Below are positions 32,603-41,107 of a DNA stretch of 64,000 nucleotides, piece after piece. Numbering within the stretch: position 1 is the first letter of the stretch; every line of letters starts with the position of its first letter. The notes below the pieces were generated by a model that did not search any database, was not told the DNA's origin, and worked only from the letters and a program-made list of their open reading frames with translations. The stretch lies in contig NZ_CP073318.1 of NCBI RefSeq assembly GCF_018263855.1, forward strand, positions 4,588,001 to 4,652,000. The letters run 5' to 3'. The position numbers and the translations under genes are program-made. Source of the DNA: Kutzneria sp. CA-103260 (lineage in GTDB: Bacteria > Actinomycetota > Actinomycetes > Mycobacteriales > Pseudonocardiaceae).

Positions 32603-33703
32603 CTGGGGCTGGTTGAAGAAGTCGATCATGTCTTGGAGGGTGAGGTCCGCGGCCTCCTTGGTGCGGGCGGCGATCTCCTCGGCACGGGGGAACATCTCCG
32701 CCTCGTACCCGGCCAGCGCGGCTTCGACGTCGTCCGGCTTCGCGGCGATGGCCCGGCCCAGCTCCGCGCCGTCGAGCATGGCCAGGTTGGCCCCTTCGCC
32801 GTTCGGGGCCGAGAGGTGCGCGGCGTCGCCGACCAGGGTCACCCCCGGCACACGGTCCCACCGGTGCCCGATCGGCAGCGCGTAGTGTGGACGCAGCACG
32901 GGCGCGGTGTCGCCGTCGGTGATCAGCGTCAGGAGTTCCGGCGCCCAGCCGTCGAACTCCTGGGCGATCCGGGCGACGGTCGCGGCGGCGTCGGTGAAGT
33001 CGATGGCCGCGAACCACTCCAGCGACCGCGCCAGCACCACGTAGGTGTGCAGGGTGTCGCCGCTCTCCCGGTGGGCGTGGATCTCCAGGTCCTTGGCCGG
33101 CGTGATCATCGAGCCACCGCCGACCGTCTTCGCGGCGGTCGGGTTCCGGGTCTCGGCCTCGTGCAGGTAAATCTCCACGAACGCCGTGCCGGTGTACTCC
33201 GGCGTGGCGGCAGTCAGCAGCGGCCGCACCCGTGACCAGGCGCCGTCCGCGCCGACCAGCAGGTCCGCGACGACCGCCGTGCCGTCCTCGAAGGTCACCT
33301 CGTGGCGGCCGTCGTCGAGGGTGCGGGCACTGTCGATCTTGCGGCCCCACCGCACCATGCCGGCGGGGAGGGAGTCGAGCAGCATCTGCCGCAGGTCGGC
33401 GCGCTGCACCTCGGGACGGCCGCCGGTGCCGTCGTCGGCCTTCTCGAACAGGACCGTCCCGTTCGGATCGAGGACCCTCATGGCCTGGCGGCCCTCCAGG
33501 ATGAGGCCGCGGAACTCGTCCATCAGGCCGGCCGCCTCGACCGCGAGCTGGCCGTTGTAGTCGTGGATGTCGAGCATGCCGCCCTGGGCGCGGGCGGTCG
33601 GCGAGGCCTCGGCTTCGTAGACCGTGGCCGGGATGCCGTGGACGTGCAGGACTCGGGCCAGCGTGAGGCCGCCGAGCCCGGCGCCGATGATCGTGACGGA
33701 CAT
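32600..33703 (-). CDS. FAD-dependent monooxygenase (TetX-like), copy A
   Basis: The 367-residue flavoprotein has the GxGxxG Rossmann motif 'TIIGAGLGGLTLARVL', the DG motif 'LLVGADGAWSRVR' and the GD motif 'VTLVGDAAHLSAPNGEGAN', the class A flavin hydroxylase pattern seen in TetX. It would hydroxylate an aromatic or polyketide-like substrate with NAD(P)H. AAAGGAGAACC precedes the ATG. It lies 82 bases downstream of a TetR gene in the same direction and is clearly paralogous to the gene at 36963. Confidence 0.9.
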   Translation of the reverse strand: MSVTIIGAGLGGLTLARVLHVHGIPATVYEAEASPTARAQGGMLDIHDYNGQLAVEAAGLMDEFRGLILEGRQAMRVLDPNGTVLFEKADDGTGGRPEVQRADLRQMLLDSLPAGMVRWGRKIDSARTLDDGRHEVTFEDGTAVVADLLVGADGAWSRVRPLLTAATPEYTGTAFVEIYLHEAETRNPTAAKTVGGGSMITPAKDLEIHAHRESGDTLHTYVVLARSLEWFAAIDFTDAAATVARIAQEFDGWAPELLTLITDGDTAPVLRPHYALPIGHRWDRVPGVTLVGDAAHLSAPNGEGANLAMLDGAELGRAIAAKPDDVEAALAGYEAEMFPRAEEIAARTKEAADLTLQDMIDFFNQPQ

Positions 33704-33785
33704 GGTTCTCCTTTGACGGGCACGTTTTTTGGGCAGGCCGCAGCGCGCCCCGGCGTCGGGCCGGCGCGGCAACGGGTTTGATCGG

Positions 33786-34400
33786 CTAGTCGCCCTGGAA
33801 CTGCCGGTCGAGATCGTCGAAGACGGCCTCCACCGCGGGCGCCAGCTCGTCGGCCGTCTTCGCCGGCGGCTCCCCCGCCAGCACACTGCGGCCGAGGTGA
33901 TCGGTGATCATCTGGAACGCTGACATGAGCGCCGCCGCGCGGGCCCGGGCCACCGCGGGATGCAGGCCGGGGCAGGTCTCCGTGATCGCGGCGGCGATCA
34001 CTTCGGCGTGCTCGTCACACATTTCCAGGGCGAAGCGGCGAATGGTCGGGCTGCTGACGCACATCGCCGGCAGCGCCCCGCGCGCCTCCGCCAGATCCGT
34101 GCCCCGGTGCCGCTCCAGGTGTTCCCGGGCCAGGGCCCTCAGGGCCGCCGCCGGGCTCATCCCGCTCGGCCGCTCCACCACCGTGCGCCGATACCGCTCG
34201 CGATACTCGTCGGCCCGGTCCAGAACGAGGTCCTGCTTGGCCGGGAAGTAGTTGTAGACGGTCTGGTCCGACACGCAGGCCGCTTGGGCCACGTCCACCA
34301 CCGACACCCGGTCATACCCGTGTTCCCCGAACAACCGCGCCGCCGTGTCAGCGATGTGCTGCCGCGTCTGCGCCTTCTTCCGCTCCCGAAGCCCGGCCAT
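33786..34400 (-). CDS. TetR-family regulator, partner of monooxygenase A
   Basis: The 204-residue protein has an N-terminal TetR helix-turn-helix ('IADTAARLFGEHGYDRVSVVDVAQAACVSDQTVYNYFPAKQDLV' region, about 15-60) and a helical ligand domain. It is followed in the same direction by the FAD monooxygenase gene and probably represses it and itself. TAGGGT with a 6-base gap stands before the ATG, and a dyad lies just upstream over the expected -35 region. Confidence 0.92.
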   Translation of the reverse strand: MAGLRERKKAQTRQHIADTAARLFGEHGYDRVSVVDVAQAACVSDQTVYNYFPAKQDLVLDRADEYRERYRRTVVERPSGMSPAAALRALAREHLERHRGTDLAEARGALPAMCVSSPTIRRFALEMCDEHAEVIAAAITETCPGLHPAVARARAAALMSAFQMITDHLGRSVLAGEPPAKTADELAPAVEAVFDDLDRQFQGD

Positions 34401-34406
34401 GCCCTC

Positions 34407-34438
34407 ACCCTACGCGAGAATTTTTGGAGCCGCCAAAA
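34407..34438 (-). promoter_or_regulatory. -10 box and dyad operator of the TetR-monooxygenase A unit
   Basis: Minus-strand TAGGGT (34407-34412) is 6 bases before the ATG. The dyad TTTTGG-N5-CCAAAA (34422-34438) lies where the -35 element would be, which fits autorepression. Confidence 0.55.
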
Positions 34439-34536
34439 CTTTTTCGCAGCCAAATATCTGGGGATGAGGGCAGGGTTGACCGGCGTGACCAAGCAGGGCA
34501 AGGCACGCCTGGGGTGATACGGCGACTTCGGGCTGG

Positions 34537-34995
34537 TCAGCGCGGCGGGGCGGGGCGGCGCTCCCAGACCGCCGGGAGCTCGTCGGCGAGCCAGCCGTAC
34601 ATCTCGTCGATGTTGCGCAGGCGTTGGGCGCGCTGGGGGTCGCCACTGAGCAGGCGCAGGCCGGCGGCGGTGAGCTCGCGGGTGGCGGCGAGGGCCCGGA
34701 GGCGGCGGTCGATCATGTCGTTCCAGCCCTGCTCGTTGAGCTTGTACTCGGCCGCCTGACGGCCGCGGCGGGTGGTCTTGGTGACGACGCCGAGGTTCAT
34801 CAGCAGCCGGACGTTGGTGCTGACCGAGCCGCTACTGGCCTCCAGCTCCTCGGACAGCTCGGCGGCGGTGCGCTCCACCGGGTCGCACACCAGCAGGTAG
34901 GCCAGGATGCGGCCGCCGATCAGGGGAATGCCCTCGGGCACGAAGTGCGCGGCCATGCGCTCGATCCACGCCGACAGCTGGCTCTGCGTCGCCAT
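34537..34995 (-). CDS. GbsR/MarR-type winged-helix regulator
   Basis: The 152-residue protein has the GbsR-like order: an N-terminal helix ('LSAWIERMAAHFVPEGIPLIGGRILAYLL'), a winged helix-turn-helix ('TAAELSEELEASSGSVSTNVRLLMNLGVV') and a C-terminal helical dimer arm. It follows the MFS exporter gene in the same direction, so it may control that gene and itself. The ATG at 34995 was preferred for its GAGGGGCAGG; an in-frame TTG at 35019 adds 8 residues. Confidence 0.87.
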   Translation of the reverse strand: MATQSQLSAWIERMAAHFVPEGIPLIGGRILAYLLVCDPVERTAAELSEELEASSGSVSTNVRLLMNLGVVTKTTRRGRQAAEYKLNEQGWNDMIDRRLRALAATRELTAAGLRLLSGDPQRAQRLRNIDEMYGWLADELPAVWERRPAPPR

Positions 34996-35022
34996 GACCT
35001 GCCCCTCGATCGACTTCAATCG

Positions 35023-35040
35023 ACACTGAAGCCCCAGTGT
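35023..35040. promoter_or_regulatory. Dyad operator ACACTG-N6-CAGTGT
   Basis: A perfect 6+6 dyad stands between the MFS gene stop and the GbsR/MarR-type gene. A second imperfect dyad CTTCA-N8-TGAAG overlaps it. This suggests an autoregulated promoter for the regulator. Confidence 0.5.
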
Positions 35041-35052
35041 AGGAGGTGAGAG

Positions 35053-36462
35053 CTAACCGCGGTCGGCGACACGCTCACGAGGCCGCATGGTGGGCGCGGC
35101 GTCGGCGTCCCGGGTGGTGATGGCGACGGCGGCGGCCAGCAGGGCGAGGGTGGCGGCGGTGAAGAAGCCGGCGTGGTAGGCGATCAGCCCGGGCCCATCG
35201 CCGTCGGAGCCGAGGGCGGCGACCACGGTGCTCAGGCCGGCCACCCCGCCGGCCGAGCCGAGCTGCCGGCCGACGTTGTACAGCGCCGAGGCCTGGCCCA
35301 GCTCCTCGGCCGGCACGGTGGCGAACGCGGCGGTCTGGGTCGGCAGGAACACGAAGCCCACGCTCACGCCGGCCGCGAACATCAGCGCGATGATCTGCCA
35401 GCGCGGCGTGTCGAGGCCGATCAGCGCCATGCCGCAGATGATCACAGCCAGCCCCAGCAGACCGGGCAGCTGCAACCGGCGCGGGCCGACCCGCGGATAG
35501 ATCCGCGCCACAAGCTGCATGCACAGCACCACTCCGAGCGCCTCCGGAAAGGTGGTCAGTCCCGATTCCAGCGGGTCGAAGCCACGGACCGTCTGCAGGA
35601 ACTGCGGCATCAGATAGAGCACACCGAGGAACGCGCCGGAGTTCAGGATCGTCACCACGCTGTGCGTCCGGAACGGCCGGTTGCGGCCCACTAATCGCAG
35701 GTTCAGCAGCGGCCCCGGGACGCGCAGCTCGACCCGGACCAAAGTGGTCAGCAGAGCCACGCCAAGCAGCCCGGTGACAATCACGTCCGGCTGCGTCCAC
35801 CCCCGGTCCGGCCCCTCGCTCAGCGAGTACACGGCCGCGGCGAAACCGAAGCCCGACAACAGGAAGCCCTTCACGTCGAAGCGCCGCGCCACGACGTCGG
35901 ACGTCTGGTGCAGGAACAGCAGCCCGAACAGGAACGCCAATGCCCCGATCGGGAGGTTCACCAGGAACACGTACCGCCAGGACAGCCGGACCGTGAGCAG
36001 GCCGCCGAGCACCGGTCCGGACGCCGGCGCGAGGATCGTGACCAGGTTCATCAGCCGGGTCGCCCGCGGCCGCTCCACCGGCGCGAACGTGCGCAGCACC
36101 ATCGTCATGCCCACCGGCACCAACAGGCCACCGCCCGCGCCCTGCACCACCCGGAACACCACCAGCTCCGGCAGGCTCATGGCCAGCCCGCACAGCCCGG
36201 AGGCCGCCACGAACAGCGCCAGCGCCGTGAGGAACACCCGCTTCACGCCGAACCGCTCGGCCAGCCAGCCCGAGGCCGGCATGAACACCGCCAGGCTCAG
36301 CAGATAGCCGATGACTACCGCGTGGCCCTGCTCCGGCTGCACGTCGAAGCGGCGGGCGATCACCGGCAGCGTCACGTTCACCACTGTGCTGTCCAGGATC
36401 GACATGAACACCGCGGCGACGTACACGACGGGCACGACGATCTTCTGGCTCAGCTTCGGCAA
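35053..36462 (-). CDS. MFS drug exporter, DHA2 (EmrB/QacA) family
   Basis: The 469-residue protein has about 14 predicted helices. Motif D1-like 'FMSILDSTVVNVTLPVIARRF' in helix 1, motif A 'WLAERFGVKRVFLTALALF' and motif C-like 'LAPASGPVLGGLLT' mark a DHA2 drug/H+ antiporter. The TTG at 36462 was chosen because GGGGGAGCC stands directly before it and the hydrophobic domain begins soon after. It is followed by a GbsR/MarR-type regulator on the same strand. The substrate is unknown. Confidence 0.88.
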   Translation of the reverse strand: MPKLSQKIVVPVVYVAAVFMSILDSTVVNVTLPVIARRFDVQPEQGHAVVIGYLLSLAVFMPASGWLAERFGVKRVFLTALALFVAASGLCGLAMSLPELVVFRVVQGAGGGLLVPVGMTMVLRTFAPVERPRATRLMNLVTILAPASGPVLGGLLTVRLSWRYVFLVNLPIGALAFLFGLLFLHQTSDVVARRFDVKGFLLSGFGFAAAVYSLSEGPDRGWTQPDVIVTGLLGVALLTTLVRVELRVPGPLLNLRLVGRNRPFRTHSVVTILNSGAFLGVLYLMPQFLQTVRGFDPLESGLTTFPEALGVVLCMQLVARIYPRVGPRRLQLPGLLGLAVIICGMALIGLDTPRWQIIALMFAAGVSVGFVFLPTQTAAFATVPAEELGQASALYNVGRQLGSAGGVAGLSTVVAALGSDGDGPGLIAYHAGFFTAATLALLAAAVAITTRDADAAPTMRPRERVADRG

Positions 36463-36509
36463 GGCTCCCCCTCTGGCATCCCGTGCCCTTCGCACCTTAC
36501 GCACCGGGA

Positions 36510-36515
36510 TACCGT
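36510..36515 (+). promoter_or_regulatory. -10 box of the leaderless thioesterase gene
   Basis: TACCGT, 6 bases, then the GTG at 36522. The divergent MFS gene starts 59 bases away. Confidence 0.45.
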
Positions 36516-36521
36516 CGCCCC

Positions 36522-36956
36522 GTGACCTCCTTCGACGCCCTGGCCCGGGTGCGGGCCAGTTTCGACCGCCAGGGCCTGATGACCCACCTCGGGGCCCGAC
36601 TCGGGACCGTCGCGCCGGGGCTGGTGCACATCCTGCTGCCGGCCCGGCCCGAAGTGACCCAGCAGAACGGCTACTTCCACGCCGGCGCCACCAGCGCCAT
36701 CGCCGACTCGGCCGGCGGCTACGCCGCCTACACCCTGTTCCCCGAGGACACCTCGGTCCTCACCGTCGAGTTCACGATGAACCTCCTGGCCCCGGCGCTG
36801 GGCGACCACCTGGAGGCCGTCGGCACCGTGCTCAAGCCCGGCCGCACCCTGACCGTCACCCGGCTCGACGTGTACGCCGTCGACGGCGACCAGCGGACCA
36901 TGGTCGCCGCCGGCCAGCAGACCCTGATCCAGGTCGCGGCCCGCCCGGAGCGCTGA
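36522..36956 (+). CDS. PaaI-family hotdog thioesterase
   Basis: The 144-residue protein has the hotdog core with 'QNGYFHAGATSAIADSAGGYAAYTL', in which the His-Ala-Gly and Asp form the PaaI-type active site, and 'VLTVEFTMNLLAPA'. It would hydrolyse an acyl- or aryl-CoA. The GTG at 36522 fits a leaderless start. It is divergent from the MFS gene and convergent with monooxygenase B, 6 bases apart. Confidence 0.87.
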   Translation: MTSFDALARVRASFDRQGLMTHLGARLGTVAPGLVHILLPARPEVTQQNGYFHAGATSAIADSAGGYAAYTLFPEDTSVLTVEFTMNLLAPALGDHLEAVGTVLKPGRTLTVTRLDVYAVDGDQRTMVAAGQQTLIQVAARPER

Positions 36957-36962
36957 CCGCCG

Positions 36963-38081
36963 CTACGCCGTGAACATCTCGACCAGGCTGTGCGGGGAAC
37001 TGTCGCCGAACATGATCACGTTCAGCTCCACGGCGTCGGCGGCGGCGCCGGCGGTACGGAGGAACAGGGCGGTCTCGTAGGCGGTCAGGGCGGCTTCGAC
37101 GTCGTCGGGGTGGGCGGCGAGGGCGAGGGCGAGTTCGGCGCCGTCGAGCATGGCGATGTTGGCGCCTTCGCCGGAGGGCGCGATCAGGTGGGCGGCGTCG
37201 CCGACCAGGGTGACGCCGGGGACACGGTCCCAGCGGTGGCCGGCGGGCAGGGTGTGGATGGGCCGCGGCACGGGCGGGGTGTCGGTGGCGGTGATGAGGG
37301 CGGTGAGCTCCGGGGCCCAGCCGTCGAACTCGGTGACGATCTGGGCGGCGGCCGCGGCGGGGTCAGTGAAGTCGATGCCGTCGAGCCATTCCAGGGGCTT
37401 GATGATCTGGACGTAGGCGTGCAGAACACCGGCCGGCTCCCGGTGCGCGGTGATGCCCTTGCCAGGGGCGAGCGCGAACATGCCGCCGCCACCGACCGCC
37501 TGGGCGCTCGCGGGATGCCGCTCGTCGCTGTCGTGCAGGTACATCTCGACGTACGTGGTGCCGGTGTACTCGGGCTTGGCCGCGGACACCAGGGCACGGA
37601 CCTTCGACCACGCGCCGTCCGCGCCGACCAGCAGACCGGTCGTGACGGTTGAGCCGTCGGCGAAGGTGAGCTCGTGTTGGCCGGGGTCGAGGGCGCGCAC
37701 CCCGGTGATCTTGTGTCCCCAGTGGACGGTGCCGGCGGGCAGGGAGTCGAGCAGGAGCTGCCGAAGCCGGCCGCGGGGCACCTCGGGCCGCCGGCCTTCG
37801 CCGTCGTCGGGCTCGTCGTACAGGACGGTCCCGTGCATGTCGAGCACCCGGGTCGCCTCACCACCCTCGTGGATGAGGCCGAGGAATTCGTCGTACAGGC
37901 CGGCGGCCCTGAGGGCGACCTGCCCGTCCGCCTCGTGGATGTCGAGCATTCCGCCCTGGGCGCGGGCGGTCGGCGAGGCCTCGCCCTCGTAGACGGTGAC
38001 GGGGATGCCGTGGACGTGCAGGACGCGGGCGAGCGTCAGGCCGCCGAGCCCGGCGCCGACGATCGTGACTGGTGCGGTCAT
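36963..38081 (-). CDS. FAD-dependent monooxygenase (TetX-like), copy B
   Basis: The 372-residue flavoprotein has 'TIVGAGLGGLTLARVLHVHGIP' split over the Rossmann fold, DG motif 'LLVGADGAWSKVR' and GD motif 'VTLVGDAAHLIAPSGEGAN'. It matches copy A over nearly the full length, including runs such as 'EASPTARAQGGMLDIH'. The start at 38081 follows GAGAGGTG. It is divergent from a TetR gene across a strong double operator. The substrate is unknown; the family includes antibiotic-inactivating enzymes. Confidence 0.9.
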   Translation of the reverse strand: MTAPVTIVGAGLGGLTLARVLHVHGIPVTVYEGEASPTARAQGGMLDIHEADGQVALRAAGLYDEFLGLIHEGGEATRVLDMHGTVLYDEPDDGEGRRPEVPRGRLRQLLLDSLPAGTVHWGHKITGVRALDPGQHELTFADGSTVTTGLLVGADGAWSKVRALVSAAKPEYTGTTYVEMYLHDSDERHPASAQAVGGGGMFALAPGKGITAHREPAGVLHAYVQIIKPLEWLDGIDFTDPAAAAAQIVTEFDGWAPELTALITATDTPPVPRPIHTLPAGHRWDRVPGVTLVGDAAHLIAPSGEGANIAMLDGAELALALAAHPDDVEAALTAYETALFLRTAGAAADAVELNVIMFGDSSPHSLVEMFTA

Positions 38082-38097
38082 GGTGATCACCTCTCTT

Positions 38098-38135
38098 TGG
38101 AACGCTGTTCCAAGCCAGTTTGGAACAGCGTTCCA
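38098..38135. promoter_or_regulatory. Double TetR operator between monooxygenase B and its regulator
   Basis: TGGAACGCTGTTCCA (38098-38112) and TGGAACAGCGTTCCA (38121-38135) are exact reverse complements of each other, and each is itself a near palindrome (GGAAC-N5-GTTCC). Their centres are 23 bases apart. It lies between divergent starts at 38081 and 38155. Confidence 0.85.
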
Positions 38136-38154
38136 GGCGTGTCAAGATGAGGGC

Positions 38155-38811
38155 ATGACACGTCACATCGAGCGGCGGGCCGACGCCCTGTCCCGGGAGC
38201 GGATCGTCGAGGCGGCGGTGGCGCTGCTCGACGTGGCCGGTGAGAGCGGGCTGACCTTCCGGCGGCTGGCCGAGAGCCTGCGGACCGGGCCCGGCGCGAT
38301 CTACAACCACGTGGCCAACAAGGGCGAGCTGCTGGCCGCGGCGACCGACGCGGTGCTGGCCCCGGCGCTGGCGGCCGAGGTCGCCGCGGACGTGCGGGCG
38401 GTGTCGCTGGCCGTGTTCGACGCCATCGACGTGCACCCCTGGATCGGCACGCAGCTGTCCACCAATTCGACCCAGCCGGCCATGCTGCGGCTGTTCGAGA
38501 GCATCGGCCGGCAGGTCAAGGCTCTCGGTGTGCCCGCGGGCACCGAGTTCGCCGCCACGTCCGCCGTGACCAACTACATCCTCGGCGTCGGCGGCCTCAA
38601 CGCCGCCAACGCCCGCAGCGTCTCGCCCGGCACCAGCCGGGCCGATTTCCTCGCCGACGTCTCGGCGCTGTGGGCCAGCCTCGATCCCGACGAGTTCCCG
38701 TTCACCCGCGAGGTCGCCGGCCAGCTGCGCGACCACGACGACCGCGAGCAGTTCCTGGCCGGCATCGACCTCATCCTCAACGGCATCCGCCTGCTCGGAC
38801 GGTCGAACTAG
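38155..38811 (+). CDS. TetR-family regulator, partner of monooxygenase B
   Basis: The 218-residue protein has a TetR helix-turn-helix ('ERIVEAAVALLDVAGESGLTFRRLAESLRTGPGAIYNHVANKGELL' region, about 15-60) and a TetR_C-type ligand domain. It is divergent from monooxygenase B and almost certainly binds the double dyad between them. Its TAG stop overlaps the stop of the convergent monooxygenase C by 4 bases. Confidence 0.92.
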   Translation: MTRHIERRADALSRERIVEAAVALLDVAGESGLTFRRLAESLRTGPGAIYNHVANKGELLAAATDAVLAPALAAEVAADVRAVSLAVFDAIDVHPWIGTQLSTNSTQPAMLRLFESIGRQVKALGVPAGTEFAATSAVTNYILGVGGLNAANARSVSPGTSRADFLADVSALWASLDPDEFPFTREVAGQLRDHDDREQFLAGIDLILNGIRLLGRSN

Positions 38812-40307
38812 ATTCCGGCCCAGCGGCGCAGGGTGTCCTCAAGACCGGCGATGTCGGTCGAGTCGGTGGCCCAGACCACGACGCCATCCGGGCGCACCAG
38901 CACACCGGCGGGCGTCGCGGGCTCGTCGGTCACGGTCGTGACCCGCCCGGCCCACGGCTCGGCGATACGCGCGAACGCGCCGTCGGGAGTGCGGTCGAGC
39001 AGCAGGAATCCGCCGCTGTGGCCGTGGTCGACCAGGCGGGAGCCGTCGCGCAGCCACAGATCGGGCACGTACCGGCCGACCAGCGGATGGTTGCCGGGCA
39101 GGTCGACGCGCTGGGTGACCCCGGCGAGCTGCTTGACCGCGTAGGTCGCGCCGTCCCGGGTGCCCAGCAGATCGGCCACGATCTCCCGCAGCGCGCCCGA
39201 CTTGACGTCCGGACGCAGCACGCCGATCTGGCCTCGCGTCCAGTCCAGGACCCACTGGCCGATGGGCCGCCGCTCGGCGTCATACGTGTCGAGCAGACCC
39301 TCGGGCGCCCACCCGGCGATCACGGCGCCGAGCTTCCACCCGAGGTTGACCGCGTCGCCGTAGCCGAGGTTGAGGCCCTGGCCGCCGAACGGCGGGTGCA
39401 CGTGGGCGGCGTCGCCGGCCAGCAGCACGCGCCCCTTGCGGTAGCTCGCGGCCTGGCGGGTGTTGTCGGTCCAGCGGGTCGGCGTGCCGCGCAGCGCGGT
39501 CAGCGTGATGTCGAGGCCGGTGACCCGGCGCAGCCTGGTCTGCACCTCGTCCAGGGTGATCGGCGTCGAGCGGTCGGCCGGCGGGTGGTCGAACTCGACG
39601 ATGGCCACCCGGCCCGGCTGCGGCCCGTAGCGGTAAGTCCCCCGGGGTGTCCAGGTCCAGCCGTTCGTCAGCGGCAAGTCGCCGGCGGTGTCGACGACCG
39701 CCTGAATACCGGTGAGCTCCGGGGCTTCGCCGGGAAACTCGATGCCCGCGAGGCGGCGCACGGCGCTGTGCCCGCCGTCGCACCCGACGAGCCAGTCGGT
39801 GCGCACCGAGCCGGCGGTGGTGCCGATGAGCACACCGTCGCCGGTGTCCTCCAGCGAGGTGACCTCCACGCCGCGGTGCACCGGCACGCCGAGCCGCGTC
39901 ACGTGTTCGGTCAGCAGCGCCACCAACTCGGGCTGCGGCACCACTCGCGCGCCGGCGGCCGCGGTGTGCGCGACGAAGTCAGGGTCGTCCCAGTCGACCA
40001 GGTCGGCGTCGACGGCCATGCCGGCGAAATGCCCGGTGATCCGGGTGTCCGACGGCGACTTGCCCTCGACGACCGGCCCCATCCGGCCCAGCGTCTCCCG
40101 CTGCACCTTCTCGGCCGCCGGCAGCAGGCCGCGGCGGTCGAGCGCCCCGGCGGTGGTCATGTTGATCGACTGGGCCTTCATGGCCCGGTCCGGCTCGGGC
40201 AGTCGCTCCAGCACCTGCACGGACACTCCGGCCAGGGCGAGCTCGGCGGCCAGGGCCAGGCCCACCGGCCCGGCGCCGACCACGGTCACGTTCGCGTCTT
40301 GAATCAC
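38808..40307 (-). CDS. FAD-dependent aromatic hydroxylase (PheA/TfdB, RdmE-like), copy C
   Basis: The 499-residue flavoprotein has 'VTVVGAGPVGLALAAELALAGVSV', DG motif 'WLVGCDGGHSAVRRLAG' and GD motif 'VLLAGDAAHVHPPFGGQGLNLGYGDAVNLGWKL', then a C-terminal thioredoxin-like domain (about 390-499) as in polyketide hydroxylases and rifampicin monooxygenases. It belongs to a different subfamily from copies A and B. The GTG at 40307 has no ribosome binding site and sits next to an operator; TAGAAC 7 bases upstream would fit a leaderless start. A start a few codons either way is possible. Confidence 0.88.
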   Translation of the reverse strand: MIQDANVTVVGAGPVGLALAAELALAGVSVQVLERLPEPDRAMKAQSINMTTAGALDRRGLLPAAEKVQRETLGRMGPVVEGKSPSDTRITGHFAGMAVDADLVDWDDPDFVAHTAAAGARVVPQPELVALLTEHVTRLGVPVHRGVEVTSLEDTGDGVLIGTTAGSVRTDWLVGCDGGHSAVRRLAGIEFPGEAPELTGIQAVVDTAGDLPLTNGWTWTPRGTYRYGPQPGRVAIVEFDHPPADRSTPITLDEVQTRLRRVTGLDITLTALRGTPTRWTDNTRQAASYRKGRVLLAGDAAHVHPPFGGQGLNLGYGDAVNLGWKLGAVIAGWAPEGLLDTYDAERRPIGQWVLDWTRGQIGVLRPDVKSGALREIVADLLGTRDGATYAVKQLAGVTQRVDLPGNHPLVGRYVPDLWLRDGSRLVDHGHSGGFLLLDRTPDGAFARIAEPWAGRVTTVTDEPATPAGVLVRPDGVVVWATDSTDIAGLEDTLRRWAGI

Positions 40308-40336
40308 GAACACTGTTCTAGTTACGAACATCGTTC
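40308..40336. promoter_or_regulatory. Paired TetR operator sites between monooxygenase C and its regulator
   Basis: GAACACTGTTC (40308-40318) and GAACATCGTTC (40326-40336) are GAAC-N3-GTTC palindromes 18 bases apart. The first directly abuts the monooxygenase start codon. They lie between divergent starts at 40307 and 40358. Confidence 0.75.
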
Positions 40337-40357
40337 CTGTCAAGCTAGGCTGTGCGG

Positions 40358-41074
40358 GTGAACCCGAGAGAGCGACGCGCCGCGCGCCACCAGCCGCCGA
40401 ACCCCGAGACCGAGGCCGCCACCCGGCGGCGGCGCAAGACCGTGTTCACACCGGCGCAGATCGTCGACACCGCGCTGGGCCTCATCGCCGCCGAGGGCTA
40501 CGAGGCGCTGACCATGCGCCGGCTGGCCACGGCGCTGGACACCGGGCCGGCCTCGCTCTACGCCCACGTGGTCGACAAGGCCGATCTCGACGAGTTGCTG
40601 ATCGGCCGGCTGTGCAGCGAGCTCGTGCTGCCCGAACCCGAGCCGGCGGCCTGGCGGGAGCAGATCCGCGGCGTGTGCGGGCAGATCCGCGACCAGTACC
40701 TGAAGTACCCCGGCGTCTCCCGGGCGGCGCTCGCCCTGGCCCCCACCGACCTCGAGGTCCTGCGGGTCAGCGAGGGCATGCTGGCGATCATGGTGGCCGG
40801 CGGCGTGGCCCCGCAGGCCGCTGCCTGGGCCATCGACGCCCTGCTGCTCTATGTCGCCGCGTACTGCCTGGAGACGTCCATCCGGCACCAGCGTGGGACC
40901 AGCGCCGACGCCCCTTGGGTCGTCGACCGCGACGAACTCCGGGGCCGCCTCACCGCTCTGCCGGTGGCGACCTTCCCGCACACCGTCGCCCACGCCGCCG
41001 AGCTCACCGCCGGCGACGGCCACGACCGCTTCGACTTCACCCTGGGCATGATGATCAACGGCCTCGCGGGCTGA
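40358..41074 (+). CDS. TetR-family regulator, partner of monooxygenase C
   Basis: The 238-residue protein has a basic N-terminal extension, a TetR helix-turn-helix ('QIVDTALGLIAAEGYEALTMRRLATALDTGPASLYAHVVDKADLD' region, about 33-78) and a TetR_C domain like that of tetracycline-type repressors. TAGGCT (40346-40351) is 6 bases before the GTG at 40358, which suggests a leaderless message; GTG at 40352 adds two residues. The last three codons and the stop lie in the hairpin at 41063. Confidence 0.9.
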   Translation: MNPRERRAARHQPPNPETEAATRRRRKTVFTPAQIVDTALGLIAAEGYEALTMRRLATALDTGPASLYAHVVDKADLDELLIGRLCSELVLPEPEPAAWREQIRGVCGQIRDQYLKYPGVSRAALALAPTDLEVLRVSEGMLAIMVAGGVAPQAAAWAIDALLLYVAAYCLETSIRHQRGTSADAPWVVDRDELRGRLTALPVATFPHTVAHAAELTAGDGHDRFDFTLGMMINGLAG

Positions 41075-41106
41075 CGAGCCGCCGCCGACTCGTCAGCCCG
41101 CGAGGG
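41063..41106. terminator. 17-bp perfect hairpin at a convergent junction
   Basis: Arms 41063-41079 and 41090-41106 are exact complements around a 10-base loop. The left arm holds the end of the TetR coding region with its stop (41072-41074), and the right arm ends one base before the dehydrogenase stop. There is no T tract. Confidence 0.8.
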
Positions 41107-41107
41107 G

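Noticed and set aside
32600..40307. Monooxygenases taken as proven tetracycline resistance (TetX) genes
   Set aside because: The flavin hydroxylase family is broad; sequence alone does not show the substrate.
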